Assembly (NCBI GenBank): GCA_014138095.1
Contig: JACGXE010000023.1
Span: 1 to 53,636 of the forward strand
DNA from: Ochrobactrum sp. RH2CCR150
GTDB taxonomy: Bacteria > Pseudomonadota > Alphaproteobacteria > Rhizobiales > Rhizobiaceae
Reading direction: 5' to 3'
DNA length: 53,636 bases
This document shows, piece by piece, positions 17,670-25,126 of this stretch. Under the pieces are notes generated by a model. The model made no database searches and was not told the origin of the DNA. It saw only the letters and a program-made list of their open reading frames with translations. How positions within the stretch are numbered: the first letter of the stretch is position 1; each line of letters starts with the position of its first letter. Position numbers and translations under genes: made by a program.

Positions 17670-18857
17670 TTATCTCTTCAGATTGACCAGAACATCCATC
17701 AGTTCTGAGCCGGTCTGGAAGACTTTCGAATTGGCCGTATAGCTGCGCTGGGCTTCGATCATATCGGTCAGCTCCTGCGCGATATCGGCGTTTGATTCCT
17801 CAAGCGAACCGGACATGATCTTGCCCATGCCATCGCTCTGCGGATAACCGGTCGTGACCGCACCCGATGCGGCGCTTGGCGAAAACACGTTACCGCTCAC
17901 CACCGTCATGCGGTCGGGGCTTGCCACGGTTGCCAGCGGCAAACGATAGAGCACCTGCTGCGAGCCGTTTTCGTAAATCGCGACGACCGAACCGTCCGCG
18001 CCCACGTCGACGCTTTGCAGCGAAGACGGTGCCTGACCGTTGATGGTGGCCTGCGAGATCGTGTAGCTGCCTGTACGTGCCGTCGATGCGCCGAGATTGA
18101 GGTCCAGCGTACCGCCATTGTAGCCGGTCAGATCGACCGAAACGTTGCCGCCGGAAACCACTGCACCCGTTACTGGATCAAAGGTCAGCGTGCCGGTGCC
18201 GATTTCGACATTGTCGGCAGCGTTCTTGACCGAGACCGACCAGGTGTCATCCGCATTCTTGGTGAAATAGACGTCGAGCTTAACCGCCTCACCGGCATTG
18301 TTGTAGGAGATCAGCGAGGTCTTGTGGTTATAGTCGCCAGCCGTTGCAGGCGGCGTATCAGTCGTCGGCAGGTTGACCGTGAACGTACCGTCCGTGCTGC
18401 CGATTGCCGTCAGATCGGGCGCATTGACATTGACGATCGAAAGGCCGTTGAGGTCCGGCGCGACATTGCCGTCAGCCGAACCGAGCAGGTAATAACCAGC
18501 CGTATTGACCAGATTGCCATCCTTGTCGGGCACGAACGATCCCGCGCGCGTCAGATAGGTCGCGCCGTCCGCGCCCTGCACGAGGAAGTAGCCGTTGCCG
18601 TCAATGGCAAGGTCGGTCGTCGACGATGTGGAACGGATGCCGCCCTGATCCGAAATACCATAACGCACCGAGGTCAGCACGCTGCCGGAATTGTACTGGC
18701 CGCCACTGCTCGGCAGAACAAGCGACGAAAACTGCGTTTCAGCGCGCTTGTACCCGATCGTGCTCGCATTCGCGATATTGTCCGCGACAGCCGAGAGACG
18801 GTTTGCCTGAGCATTCATGCCCGAAACACCCGTCCGCATCATACCGTAGAGACTCAT
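17670..18857 (-). CDS. flgE: Flagellar hook protein FlgE
   Basis: Subunit of the flagellar hook, 395 residues. The N-terminal hook/rod motif (MRTGVSGMNAQANRLSAVADNIANASTIGYKR) and the C-terminal helix with SNADIAQELTDMIEAQRSYTANSKVFQT mark it clearly. The middle has beta-rich FlgE D1/D2 domains. In Brucella, flgE is a known target of the VjbR-FtcR pathway. Here ftcR lies immediately upstream on the same strand, with 224 bases between them, in which a weak copy of the CGCAAGC motif lies 62 bases before the start. Confidence 0.96.
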   Translation of the reverse strand: MSLYGMMRTGVSGMNAQANRLSAVADNIANASTIGYKRAETQFSSLVLPSSGGQYNSGSVLTSVRYGISDQGGIRSTSSTTDLAIDGNGYFLVQGADGATYLTRAGSFVPDKDGNLVNTAGYYLLGSADGNVAPDLNGLSIVNVNAPDLTAIGSTDGTFTVNLPTTDTPPATAGDYNHKTSLISYNNAGEAVKLDVYFTKNADDTWSVSVKNAADNVEIGTGTLTFDPVTGAVVSGGNVSVDLTGYNGGTLDLNLGASTARTGSYTISQATINGQAPSSLQSVDVGADGSVVAIYENGSQQVLYRLPLATVASPDRMTVVSGNVFSPSAASGAVTTGYPQSDGMGKIMSGSLEESNADIAQELTDMIEAQRSYTANSKVFQTGSELMDVLVNLKR

Positions 18858-18918
18858 TGCCAGCTCCTGACATTTCTAGCCGAGAATTTTAGAACTTGTT
18901 ACGATTCTAACGTGCCAT

Positions 18919-18931
18919 GCTTGCGTGAAGC
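18919..18931 (-). promoter_or_regulatory. Weak copy of the flagellar promoter motif upstream of flgE
   Basis: The sense strand reads GCTTCACGCAAGC, 62-74 bases upstream of the flgE start. It keeps the CGCAAGC core and the GCTTC of the fliF/flhA motif but not the TTTCGCG flank. It is listed because flgE is expected to share the flagellar activator. Confidence 0.35.
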
Positions 18932-19081
18932 TGTAGCGTCGCGAGATTTTTGTTTTTTACTGGGACGCTGCCCAGCTTTTGAGAGACCGGAATCTGGCTC
19001 TAAACTGCGGCTCGGACACTGACCGGGAACGGGGAACTCAAAACCTGGAACAAGCAAACCATTCAAAGAACGAATGGGGCA

Positions 19082-19765
19082 CTACTCGATGCTGATGCAG
19101 TAGCCGAGGAAGCGCTTGGAATCGATCGGATCGAAGCCAAGCTGCTCGCGCAACTTCTTGCGCAGCTTGCTGATGTGGCTTTCCACGACGTTTTCTTCGA
19201 CTTCACTGTCGAAGATGCCGTAGATCGCGCCGAAAATCTGCGCCTTGTTGATGCGGCGACCGCGATTGGCAATCAGATATTCCAGAATGCGGCGCTCGCG
19301 GCGTGGCAGCGGAAAATCGACGCCGTTGATCTGCGGATCACGTCCATCGGAGAAAACACGGATGGGGCCAAGATCAGTGCCGGTTTCCGCAACGCTCTGC
19401 GCGCCAGCCGCGCGGCGGCGGATCGCATTGATGCGGGCAAGAATTTCGCGCACATGGATCGGCTTGCGCACAACATCGTCAACCCCGGATTGAAAAAGCT
19501 CCAGCGTATGCTCGAGCGAGGGACGATCGTTGAGGGCGATGACGGGGGCCTTGCAGCGTTCACGAATTCGGGCGGGAAGACGATGCTGGGTTGCGCATTC
19601 GCCAATGAGGAACGCTTCGACGGCCATAATATCCTGCCGCGGAACGGTCTCTACCCATTCGTCGAAATCCGCCGGTGTGAAGCCCGTCGTCGTGATGCCT
19701 TCACGGCCAAACCATGAGGCATAGCCTTCAGTGACAATATCTCTGTCATCCACGACGACAATCAT
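19082..19765 (-). CDS. ftcR: Flagellar transcriptional regulator FtcR (orphan response regulator)
   Basis: A 227-residue DNA-binding response regulator, the flagellar master activator of Brucella (Rem in Sinorhizobium). The receiver domain opens IVVVDDRD. The C-terminal OmpR-like winged helix has LPRRERRILEYLIANRGR, INKAQIFGAIYG and a recognition helix NVVESHISKLRKKLRE. No histidine kinase is nearby. Where the phosphorylated Asp is expected, the sequence reads IMAVEAF, so a Glu may replace it, and the usual Thr/Ser block is ALND. Activity may thus not depend on phosphorylation. A CtrA-type site lies 177 bases upstream. In Brucella melitensis, FtcR binds upstream of fliF. Confidence 0.93.
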   Translation of the reverse strand: MIVVVDDRDIVTEGYASWFGREGITTTGFTPADFDEWVETVPRQDIMAVEAFLIGECATQHRLPARIRERCKAPVIALNDRPSLEHTLELFQSGVDDVVRKPIHVREILARINAIRRRAAGAQSVAETGTDLGPIRVFSDGRDPQINGVDFPLPRRERRILEYLIANRGRRINKAQIFGAIYGIFDSEVEENVVESHISKLRKKLREQLGFDPIDSKRFLGYCISIE

Positions 19766-19941
19766 CGGCCCGCCTTCCGAATCAATATGTTAGCCCAAGC
19801 AAGACAGAGGTAACTGGCGGAGTGACTCGGCGACAATGGCAAGAAATTGCCCGCAATAAATTGGGAGGCATTTTAGCATTATCTAATTTATGAAGAATCG
19901 TGCAGATTGCATTGCACCTGGGGAGGATAGCGAGCCGACCC

Positions 19942-19957
19942 TTAACGACGCGTTAAC
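19942..19957. promoter_or_regulatory. CtrA-type site in the ftcR promoter region
   Basis: TTAACGACGCGTTAAC matches the full CtrA consensus TTAA-N7-TTAAC exactly. It lies 177 bases upstream of ftcR in the 363-base gap after the SltF-like gene. CtrA is the cell-cycle master regulator of alphaproteobacteria and activates early flagellar genes in Caulobacter and rem in rhizobia. Direct binding here is inferred. Confidence 0.6.
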
Positions 19958-20047
19958 GGCTCACGATCTTTTACGATTCATTACAAGGGCTTAATTATTA
20001 CTAACCTAAATTAGTCCCCAATCTGAAAGACAATCCCTGATTGTACA

Positions 20048-20083
20048 GTTGTAAACGGCGTGTATGCACCGTCGCTTTACAAC
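20048..20083. promoter_or_regulatory. Inverted repeat in the ftcR-sltF gap
   Basis: Arms GTTGTAAA (20048-20055) and TTTACAAC (20076-20083) are perfect over 8 bases, with 20 bases between them. It lies about 280 bases upstream of ftcR and 45 bases after the SltF-like stop. It could be a regulator site or the end of the upstream transcript; no T run follows. The rest of the 363-base gap (19766-20128) is AT-rich with no gene. Confidence 0.4.
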
Positions 20084-20128
20084 CGTTAAAAATTTAATGA
20101 TTCAGTAATGGTTCGGGGACGACGCCGA

Positions 20129-20731
20129 TCACGCTCCGCAAAATATTTTTGCGTCTGGCGTCCAGTTTCCGAAGCCTGTCGCGACCATATTTGCCATGAC
20201 CCGGCAGACATATCGCTTCTGTGCCGGGTTGTTGTTCGGGCCTGCGTGGTAGCGTGCGACAGCCATCGTCCAGTTGCCTTCACGGGTATGAAGCTGCTTC
20301 AAAAACCGGGCCGCATAATCGACATTCAGGCTCGGTATCAGCATGGACGCGACCGATGGAAATTCCTGCCCGTGATAGTAGTAGTTGATCTGCATGCAAC
20401 CGAGATCAATCAGCTTTGCGCCCCCGGCGCGCACCTCGGTAAAGCGCTTCAGGGCAGCACTTTGCGACGGGAGAAACTCCGCCCGGCCCTCGATATTCAT
20501 CGCATAGGGTTGCAATGAATTCTTGCGCCCGGTCTCTGTCAGGCCGACAGCGTAGAGGATGCCGAGCGGCACATCATAACGCGCCGAAGCGCGGTGCATT
20601 TCGCGTTCGCAGACATTCTCGGCCGCGGCGATGCTCGTGCTACACAACCAGACCGCGACTGCGGCCACCAGTGCCTGCAACAGTGTCGCGCGCCGCAGTT
20701 TCGGAACCTGTCTGCTTGCCGGACCGGTCAT
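20129..20731 (-). CDS. SltF-like flagellar lytic transglycosylase (SLT domain)
   Basis: A ~200-residue exported lytic transglycosylase. After a signal peptide (hydrophobic LLQALVAAVAVWLCSTSIAAA) the SLT domain shows CEREMHRASARYDVP, then GLTETGRKN (E is the likely catalytic residue), LGCMQINYYYHG and VARYHAG. It would open peptidoglycan for the flagellar rod, replacing the enzyme half missing from the FlgJ-type protein at 9217-9804. The start is uncertain: ATG 20731 or 20755, both inside the 3' end of fliK in another frame, an overlap of roughly 90-115 bases. It ends the fliF-fliH-motB-motC-fliK-sltF operon. Confidence 0.85.
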   Translation of the reverse strand: MTGPASRQVPKLRRATLLQALVAAVAVWLCSTSIAAAENVCEREMHRASARYDVPLGILYAVGLTETGRKNSLQPYAMNIEGRAEFLPSQSAALKRFTEVRAGGAKLIDLGCMQINYYYHGQEFPSVASMLIPSLNVDYAARFLKQLHTREGNWTMAVARYHAGPNNNPAQKRYVCRVMANMVATGFGNWTPDAKIFCGA

Positions 20732-21926
20732 GTCCCGTTTGGCTGGAATCGCCATTCTGCCTGCCCTCGCCGCTTGCAAACTGTGCCTGTGCCTGAGATT
20801 GCGCGCCATTGCGGCCATCGAAACCGCCTTGCATGTTGAAGGCCTGCTGCTGACCGGATGATTGCTGTTGTGCGCCCGCCTGTTGCTGGCCAGCATTCTG
20901 GCTTGCTGCGGCGTGCTGCACCGCGCTTGGCGCGCTGCGGTCAGCAACTGTCACGGTGATACGCGCATCGTCACCGATACCTGCACTTTTCAGCGCTTTT
21001 TCAATCACCGAGCGGTCAGCGGAAAGCGCTTCGGCAGCCTGCGCCTTATCCGCCACAAGGTGCACTTCCACCCCATCCGGCACAACGCGGATACGCGCCG
21101 TCACTTGCCCCAGATCGACCGGGTCAAGCCGGATTTGCAAAGTCTTCACCGAACCAAAGCTGCGCTCTGAAACCACCTGCACATCCGCCACCCGCACAGC
21201 CTGCTGGCTAGCGGCGGTTGACTTGCCTTCTGCCGGACCAGCAGACTTGCTGGCAGCCTGCTGCGGCTGGAGGACACTTCGATCGGCAGCATCGGAATTA
21301 GCCGGCTGACTACCGGCTGGCTTATCGCCTTTCAGAATATCAGCGAGATCGGCTTCAGGTTTCTCCGCAGCTGTGTCCTGTTGCGTGGCAGTTGCCTCGC
21401 TTGACGCGGCCTGAGCGGATTTGGAAGACGGCTTTGTGTTTGCAGCAGGCGCGAGATTTTGGGTTGCTTCACCCTTGCGCTTCACGTCGTTCGCGGTGTC
21501 TGCCCCGACCTGCGCTTCCTTGCCTTCGACAGTGTCCGCATCCACGCCCTCAGCTTGCGAAAGCGCAGCCTTTTCAGCCTTTTTCGCCAGATTTTCTGTG
21601 GCAGAATTGTGGCTTTCGCCGTTCAAATTAGGCATATTTGCGGCCAAAGAAAGGACATTCTGCGACACCGCCCAGGATGAAGCCTGCGTTGAGGCATCCG
21701 ATTTCTGCTCGTCCTGCTCTTCGGTCTGCGCTGTGTCGGCATCTTCGCCCTTGGCGACGGGCTTGTCATGCGGCTTCTCCAGAAGCGCACCAAACAGCTG
21801 CGACGGGTCGGAATTTTCCTGCCCGTCCACGGCCGCCTTGCCTTGTCCGTTGGCCTGCTGGGGCGCCAGACTGCGGGTCGGCGAAGCCATCCGTCCAGCC
21901 TGACCGAGCAAAATATCCACGCTCAT
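20640..21926 (-). CDS. fliK: Flagellar hook-length control protein FliK (MotD)
   Basis: A 428-residue protein with a long low-complexity Ala/Gln/Lys/Ser-rich region. A C-terminal FliK domain (SFGSVKTLQIRLDPVDLGQVTARIRV, about residues 255-340) is followed by a Gln/Gly/Ser-rich tail. In Sinorhizobium meliloti the equivalent gene, first called motD, was shown to control hook length. It is secreted while the hook grows and switches export to filament substrates. ATG 21926 has GGGGAG 7 bases upstream and overlaps the motC stop as ATGA. The frame is open 35 residues further without a good ribosome-binding site. Confidence 0.88.
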   Translation of the reverse strand: MSVDILLGQAGRMASPTRSLAPQQANGQGKAAVDGQENSDPSQLFGALLEKPHDKPVAKGEDADTAQTEEQDEQKSDASTQASSWAVSQNVLSLAANMPNLNGESHNSATENLAKKAEKAALSQAEGVDADTVEGKEAQVGADTANDVKRKGEATQNLAPAANTKPSSKSAQAASSEATATQQDTAAEKPEADLADILKGDKPAGSQPANSDAADRSVLQPQQAASKSAGPAEGKSTAASQQAVRVADVQVVSERSFGSVKTLQIRLDPVDLGQVTARIRVVPDGVEVHLVADKAQAAEALSADRSVIEKALKSAGIGDDARITVTVADRSAPSAVQHAAASQNAGQQQAGAQQQSSGQQQAFNMQGGFDGRNGAQSQAQAQFASGEGRQNGDSSQTGHDRSGKQTGSETAARDTVAGTGGRSRGLVV

Positions 21927-23260
21927 CGAATGGTCTCCCCTAGCAAAGCGTCGATCTCGGCAAGCTTGCGCCGGGCATCGTCCATGGTCTTCTGCAAATC
22001 GTCTGTCGGCTGCGCCGGTGTCGGCTTCCAACCCGCAACCGGCGACGAAACCGGTGCCGCCACAGGCGTCGCAACCGGCGTTGTGACAGGTGCTGCGACG
22101 GGCGCATCCGCTACCGCCATGGGCGGTACCTGGCGGTCATCCACAGCGGGTTCTGGCGCTGCTTTGGCTGGCGGCAGGGCGTCCGGCGCGCGGGTCACGA
22201 CCGAGCCCACCGTCTCGGCGGCCTTCAACAGCTTGCGGTCCGGTTCCTGTAGGCGATCAGGCGAAATCTGCGACAGTTCACGCAAGGCGCTTCCCGCCGA
22301 ATCGGAAGCGACACCGCTCGCCGCTGCATAAAGATTGGCGCGAGTCGGATCGGCTTTGAGATGGTCGGCGAGTTTGCGCGCCTCGGCAGACATGAAACGC
22401 GCCCGCTCGGTCTGGCCGTCCACCAGAGCGCCGCGCGCGATCTGGAGATAGAGCGAATATTGCATCACCGGATCAGCGGCTGCGATCAGCTTCACCAGTT
22501 CGGCATTGCCAATACGGTCATTGAGCTTGAGCGCTGCGCTGACGAATTGTCCCATAAAATCGCGCATATAGGGCGAGCGGGGGAAACGCTGCAGATAGTT
22601 GCGCGCCAGCATTCTTATCTTTTCGGCATCGCCCAGCTTGGCGGCAATCGGCATCGAACGGCGGATCGCCGCTTCCTCGAACAGCGTGCCCGGTGCTTCG
22701 AGCCGCACCTGATCGAGCCGCAGCAGCGCCGTAGCCGGATCAAAGGCTGTCATCTGGCTGGCAGTCACGAGCACGATGGAAGCTTTCAGTTCCGAAGGCA
22801 CATCGGGCGACAGCGGAACGGAGAACAGCTTTACCACTTCGATCATCTGCCCGGAGGCATAAGCCAACGCGCCCTTGACCAGCTCCTGAGGCACGACATC
22901 CGAATTAAGATCGACCAGAACCTTGCGCACCGCGTCGGGATTACCGCCATTGAAGAGGTAGATAATCGCCGCATAGATGTTTTCGGGATTGTCCCAGGCT
23001 TCCTTCGGCGCGCGCGCCATATCGGCGCTGATGAAAGCCAGAAGCTTGTTCAGCATGACCACGGCTTCCGGCTTTCCGGCCACCACCTGATCCTGCAACA
23101 TGCGCAGCGAACGCACGAGCTTGTAAGGTTCCAGCACCGGCAGGGTAGCGCCCGTGCTGCCGCCCTGCTGCGCCTGCGCAAAGACATGCATGGGCGTTCC
23201 CGCCAGAGGCAGGCTCACGGTCAGAGCAATCATCAGGGAGCGCTGAACGAGCCGCTTCAT
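21923..23260 (-). CDS. motC: Periplasmic motor protein MotC
   Basis: A 445-residue periplasmic protein specific to rhizobial motors. It binds the periplasmic part of MotB and is needed for torque. A signal peptide (about 1-29, ending HVFAQA) is followed by a largely helical domain with PYKLVRSLRMLQDQVVAGKPEA near the mature start. A C-terminal Pro/Ala/Val repeat region (about 360-410) consists of repeated TPVATPVAAPV-like units. It overlaps motB by 4 bases and fliK by 4 bases. MotE, its reported chaperone, is encoded at 30194-30838. Confidence 0.93.
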   Translation of the reverse strand: MKRLVQRSLMIALTVSLPLAGTPMHVFAQAQQGGSTGATLPVLEPYKLVRSLRMLQDQVVAGKPEAVVMLNKLLAFISADMARAPKEAWDNPENIYAAIIYLFNGGNPDAVRKVLVDLNSDVVPQELVKGALAYASGQMIEVVKLFSVPLSPDVPSELKASIVLVTASQMTAFDPATALLRLDQVRLEAPGTLFEEAAIRRSMPIAAKLGDAEKIRMLARNYLQRFPRSPYMRDFMGQFVSAALKLNDRIGNAELVKLIAAADPVMQYSLYLQIARGALVDGQTERARFMSAEARKLADHLKADPTRANLYAAASGVASDSAGSALRELSQISPDRLQEPDRKLLKAAETVGSVVTRAPDALPPAKAAPEPAVDDRQVPPMAVADAPVAAPVTTPVATPVAAPVSSPVAGWKPTPAQPTDDLQKTMDDARRKLAEIDALLGETIR

Positions 23261-24384
23261 GGGGCGGACTTGAGGAAGATATCGATGCGGCGATTCTCTG
23301 CCGCATTCGGATCATTGGCGATTTTCGGCTGGCGGTCAGCATAGCCTTCGACGCGCAGCACCCGCTTTTCATCCAGCCCGCCGCGTACCAGCATGTAATA
23401 GGCCATCTGCGCACGCGCCGAAGACAGACGCCAGTTGTCATAGCTCGCGCTCTTGAACGGGCGCGAATCGGTGTGACCACTGATGATGACCTCGCCCGGC
23501 TGGCGGGAAATCACATGCGCTATCCGTTCGAGCATCTGGACCACGCGTGCATCGGGTTTGGCAGAGCCGATAGTGAACATGCCATAATCGATCTTGTCGG
23601 TGAGCTGGATCATCACACCGCCATCAACCGGCACAACCGTCACATCCGGCATCGGTTCAGCCTTGCTGCCCTGCTTGGCCGCAGTGGAATTTTCGCCTTC
23701 CGCAGCCTTTTTCAGTTCCGCGATGAGCTGATCCTGATCTTTTGCAGGCGCCTCGGCTGGCTTTGCAGCCTCTTCCGGCTTCGCCTCTGCCGTTTCCGGC
23801 TTGGGCGGTGTGGATGGAGCGGCATTTGGCGGCGTCAGCTCGTCAGCAGCCTTGCTCGACCAGTAATCCGGGCTGAACGGATCGCGATAGGCATCGCCGC
23901 CATCGGCACCGGTGGCAGGGCCGGATTGCGACGTGCCGCCATCACCCTTGGCGGACTGGTTCTGCAACACGCCGGTTTCATGCGCCAGTTCCGACAAAAC
24001 CGCGTAAGGCTCGCGGAAAAGCTGACGCTCCTCCTGCTCGCTTGGCGGTGCGGTCATGGTGTCGTTGATAACCTTGGTGCTGTTTTCGACCTTCTGGTCG
24101 CTTTCATAGCGAACCTTGCCGTCTTTCTCGTCTATGTCCTGCACGCCCTTCGGGCTGGAATGCCGGTCCATCAGCTTGACGGGATTGAAATAGCTGGCGA
24201 CAGCCGCCTTGGTTTCCTCATTGGCGGCATTGATTAGCCACATGACGAGAAAGAACGCCATCATGGCGGTCATGAAGTCGGCATAGGCGATTTTCCACAC
24301 GCCGCCATGGTGGCCGTCATGGTCGTCATGCCCGCCACGGCGAACGATGATGATTTCGCGCTTGGTTTCGGGATCGATGCTCAT
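23257..24384 (-). CDS. motB: Flagellar motor stator protein MotB
   Basis: Stator subunit that anchors the motor to peptidoglycan and carries the proton path, 375 residues. One N-terminal transmembrane helix holds the proton-binding Asp (KIAYADFMTAMMAFFLVMWL; D36). A long linker rich in Ala/Glu/Pro/Lys follows, typical of rhizobial MotB. The C-terminal OmpA-like domain includes VIISGHTDSRPF and ENRRIDIFLK. A short His/Asp run (HDDHDGHHGG, residues 19-28) precedes the helix. motA is not adjacent but starts the divergent operon at 38499, so the stator pair is split. Confidence 0.96.
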   Translation of the reverse strand: MSIDPETKREIIIVRRGGHDDHDGHHGGVWKIAYADFMTAMMAFFLVMWLINAANEETKAAVASYFNPVKLMDRHSSPKGVQDIDEKDGKVRYESDQKVENSTKVINDTMTAPPSEQEERQLFREPYAVLSELAHETGVLQNQSAKGDGGTSQSGPATGADGGDAYRDPFSPDYWSSKAADELTPPNAAPSTPPKPETAEAKPEEAAKPAEAPAKDQDQLIAELKKAAEGENSTAAKQGSKAEPMPDVTVVPVDGGVMIQLTDKIDYGMFTIGSAKPDARVVQMLERIAHVISRQPGEVIISGHTDSRPFKSASYDNWRLSSARAQMAYYMLVRGGLDEKRVLRVEGYADRQPKIANDPNAAENRRIDIFLKSAP

Positions 24385-25124
24385 TGGACCGCAGCCTTTA
24401 ATTCTTCAATAAGCGGCGCGATGCGCGTTTCCAGCACCCGTTCGCCAAAGGAAAAGGACAATTCATCCGACGCGTTTTCGGTAAACCGGCAGCCGGATGG
24501 CAGCAAAGCCGCATGATCGCGCAGCGGAGCCAGCAGCCTTGCCGGGCCGGCGATTTCCGGCGCTTCACCTTCCAGCGCCAGTGCTGCAATACGATGGGCA
24601 AATTCCACAACCGCGTCGTGTTCAAGCTTCCCGACGAGAAGCGGCGCCAATATCTCGGCAATCTGGGCGGAACAGTTCTGTTCCAGCGCGGTCAGCGCTT
24701 CCGTCAGGCTGCGCGCCAGCAACAGCGCCTGCTCACGCGAAAAGGCGGCGCGAAGATTTTCGATTTCCGTCTCATGCTCACGCAAAAGCCGGGCTTTCTC
24801 GGCTTCGTAAAGCGCCTCGGCCTCTTTATGACCTTCCTCGCGGCCAAGCGTATGGCCCTGCGCGTGACCGGTCTCGAAGGCCGTGCGCTTTTCTTCCTCG
24901 AGCGCGATTATCGCCGCCACTTCCGCCTGTTCAGCAGCGTCCAGCTTGTCGGCGAAATGGGGAGCCTTGGTCTCCTTGGCCCGTTCAGCTGAACGCGCAC
25001 GCTGGACCGGCTCCTGCTTTAACGGCTGTGGCTGCACCGGGGCGGCGATGATCTCTACCGCCTCATCGGCAATGCGATGGGTCGAGAAATCAGGAAGATA
25101 ACGGCTGAGAGGGAGCGCGCTCAT
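24381..25124 (-). CDS. FliH-like flagellar export protein
   Basis: A 247-residue cytoplasmic protein. The central stretch GHAQGHTLGREEGHKEAEA (about residues 85-103) is a run of GxxxG repeats, the sequence hallmark of FliH, the regulator that holds the FliI ATPase at the export gate. It is followed by a charged coiled coil and a C-terminal domain compatible with FliH. Overall similarity is low, and such genes in rhizobia are often annotated as hypothetical. It lies between fliF and motB with an ATGA overlap to motB, a usual place for fliH relative to fliF. Confidence 0.72.
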   Translation of the reverse strand: MSALPLSRYLPDFSTHRIADEAVEIIAAPVQPQPLKQEPVQRARSAERAKETKAPHFADKLDAAEQAEVAAIIALEEEKRTAFETGHAQGHTLGREEGHKEAEALYEAEKARLLREHETEIENLRAAFSREQALLLARSLTEALTALEQNCSAQIAEILAPLLVGKLEHDAVVEFAHRIAALALEGEAPEIAGPARLLAPLRDHAALLPSGCRFTENASDELSFSFGERVLETRIAPLIEELKAAVQ

Positions 25125-25126
25125 TA

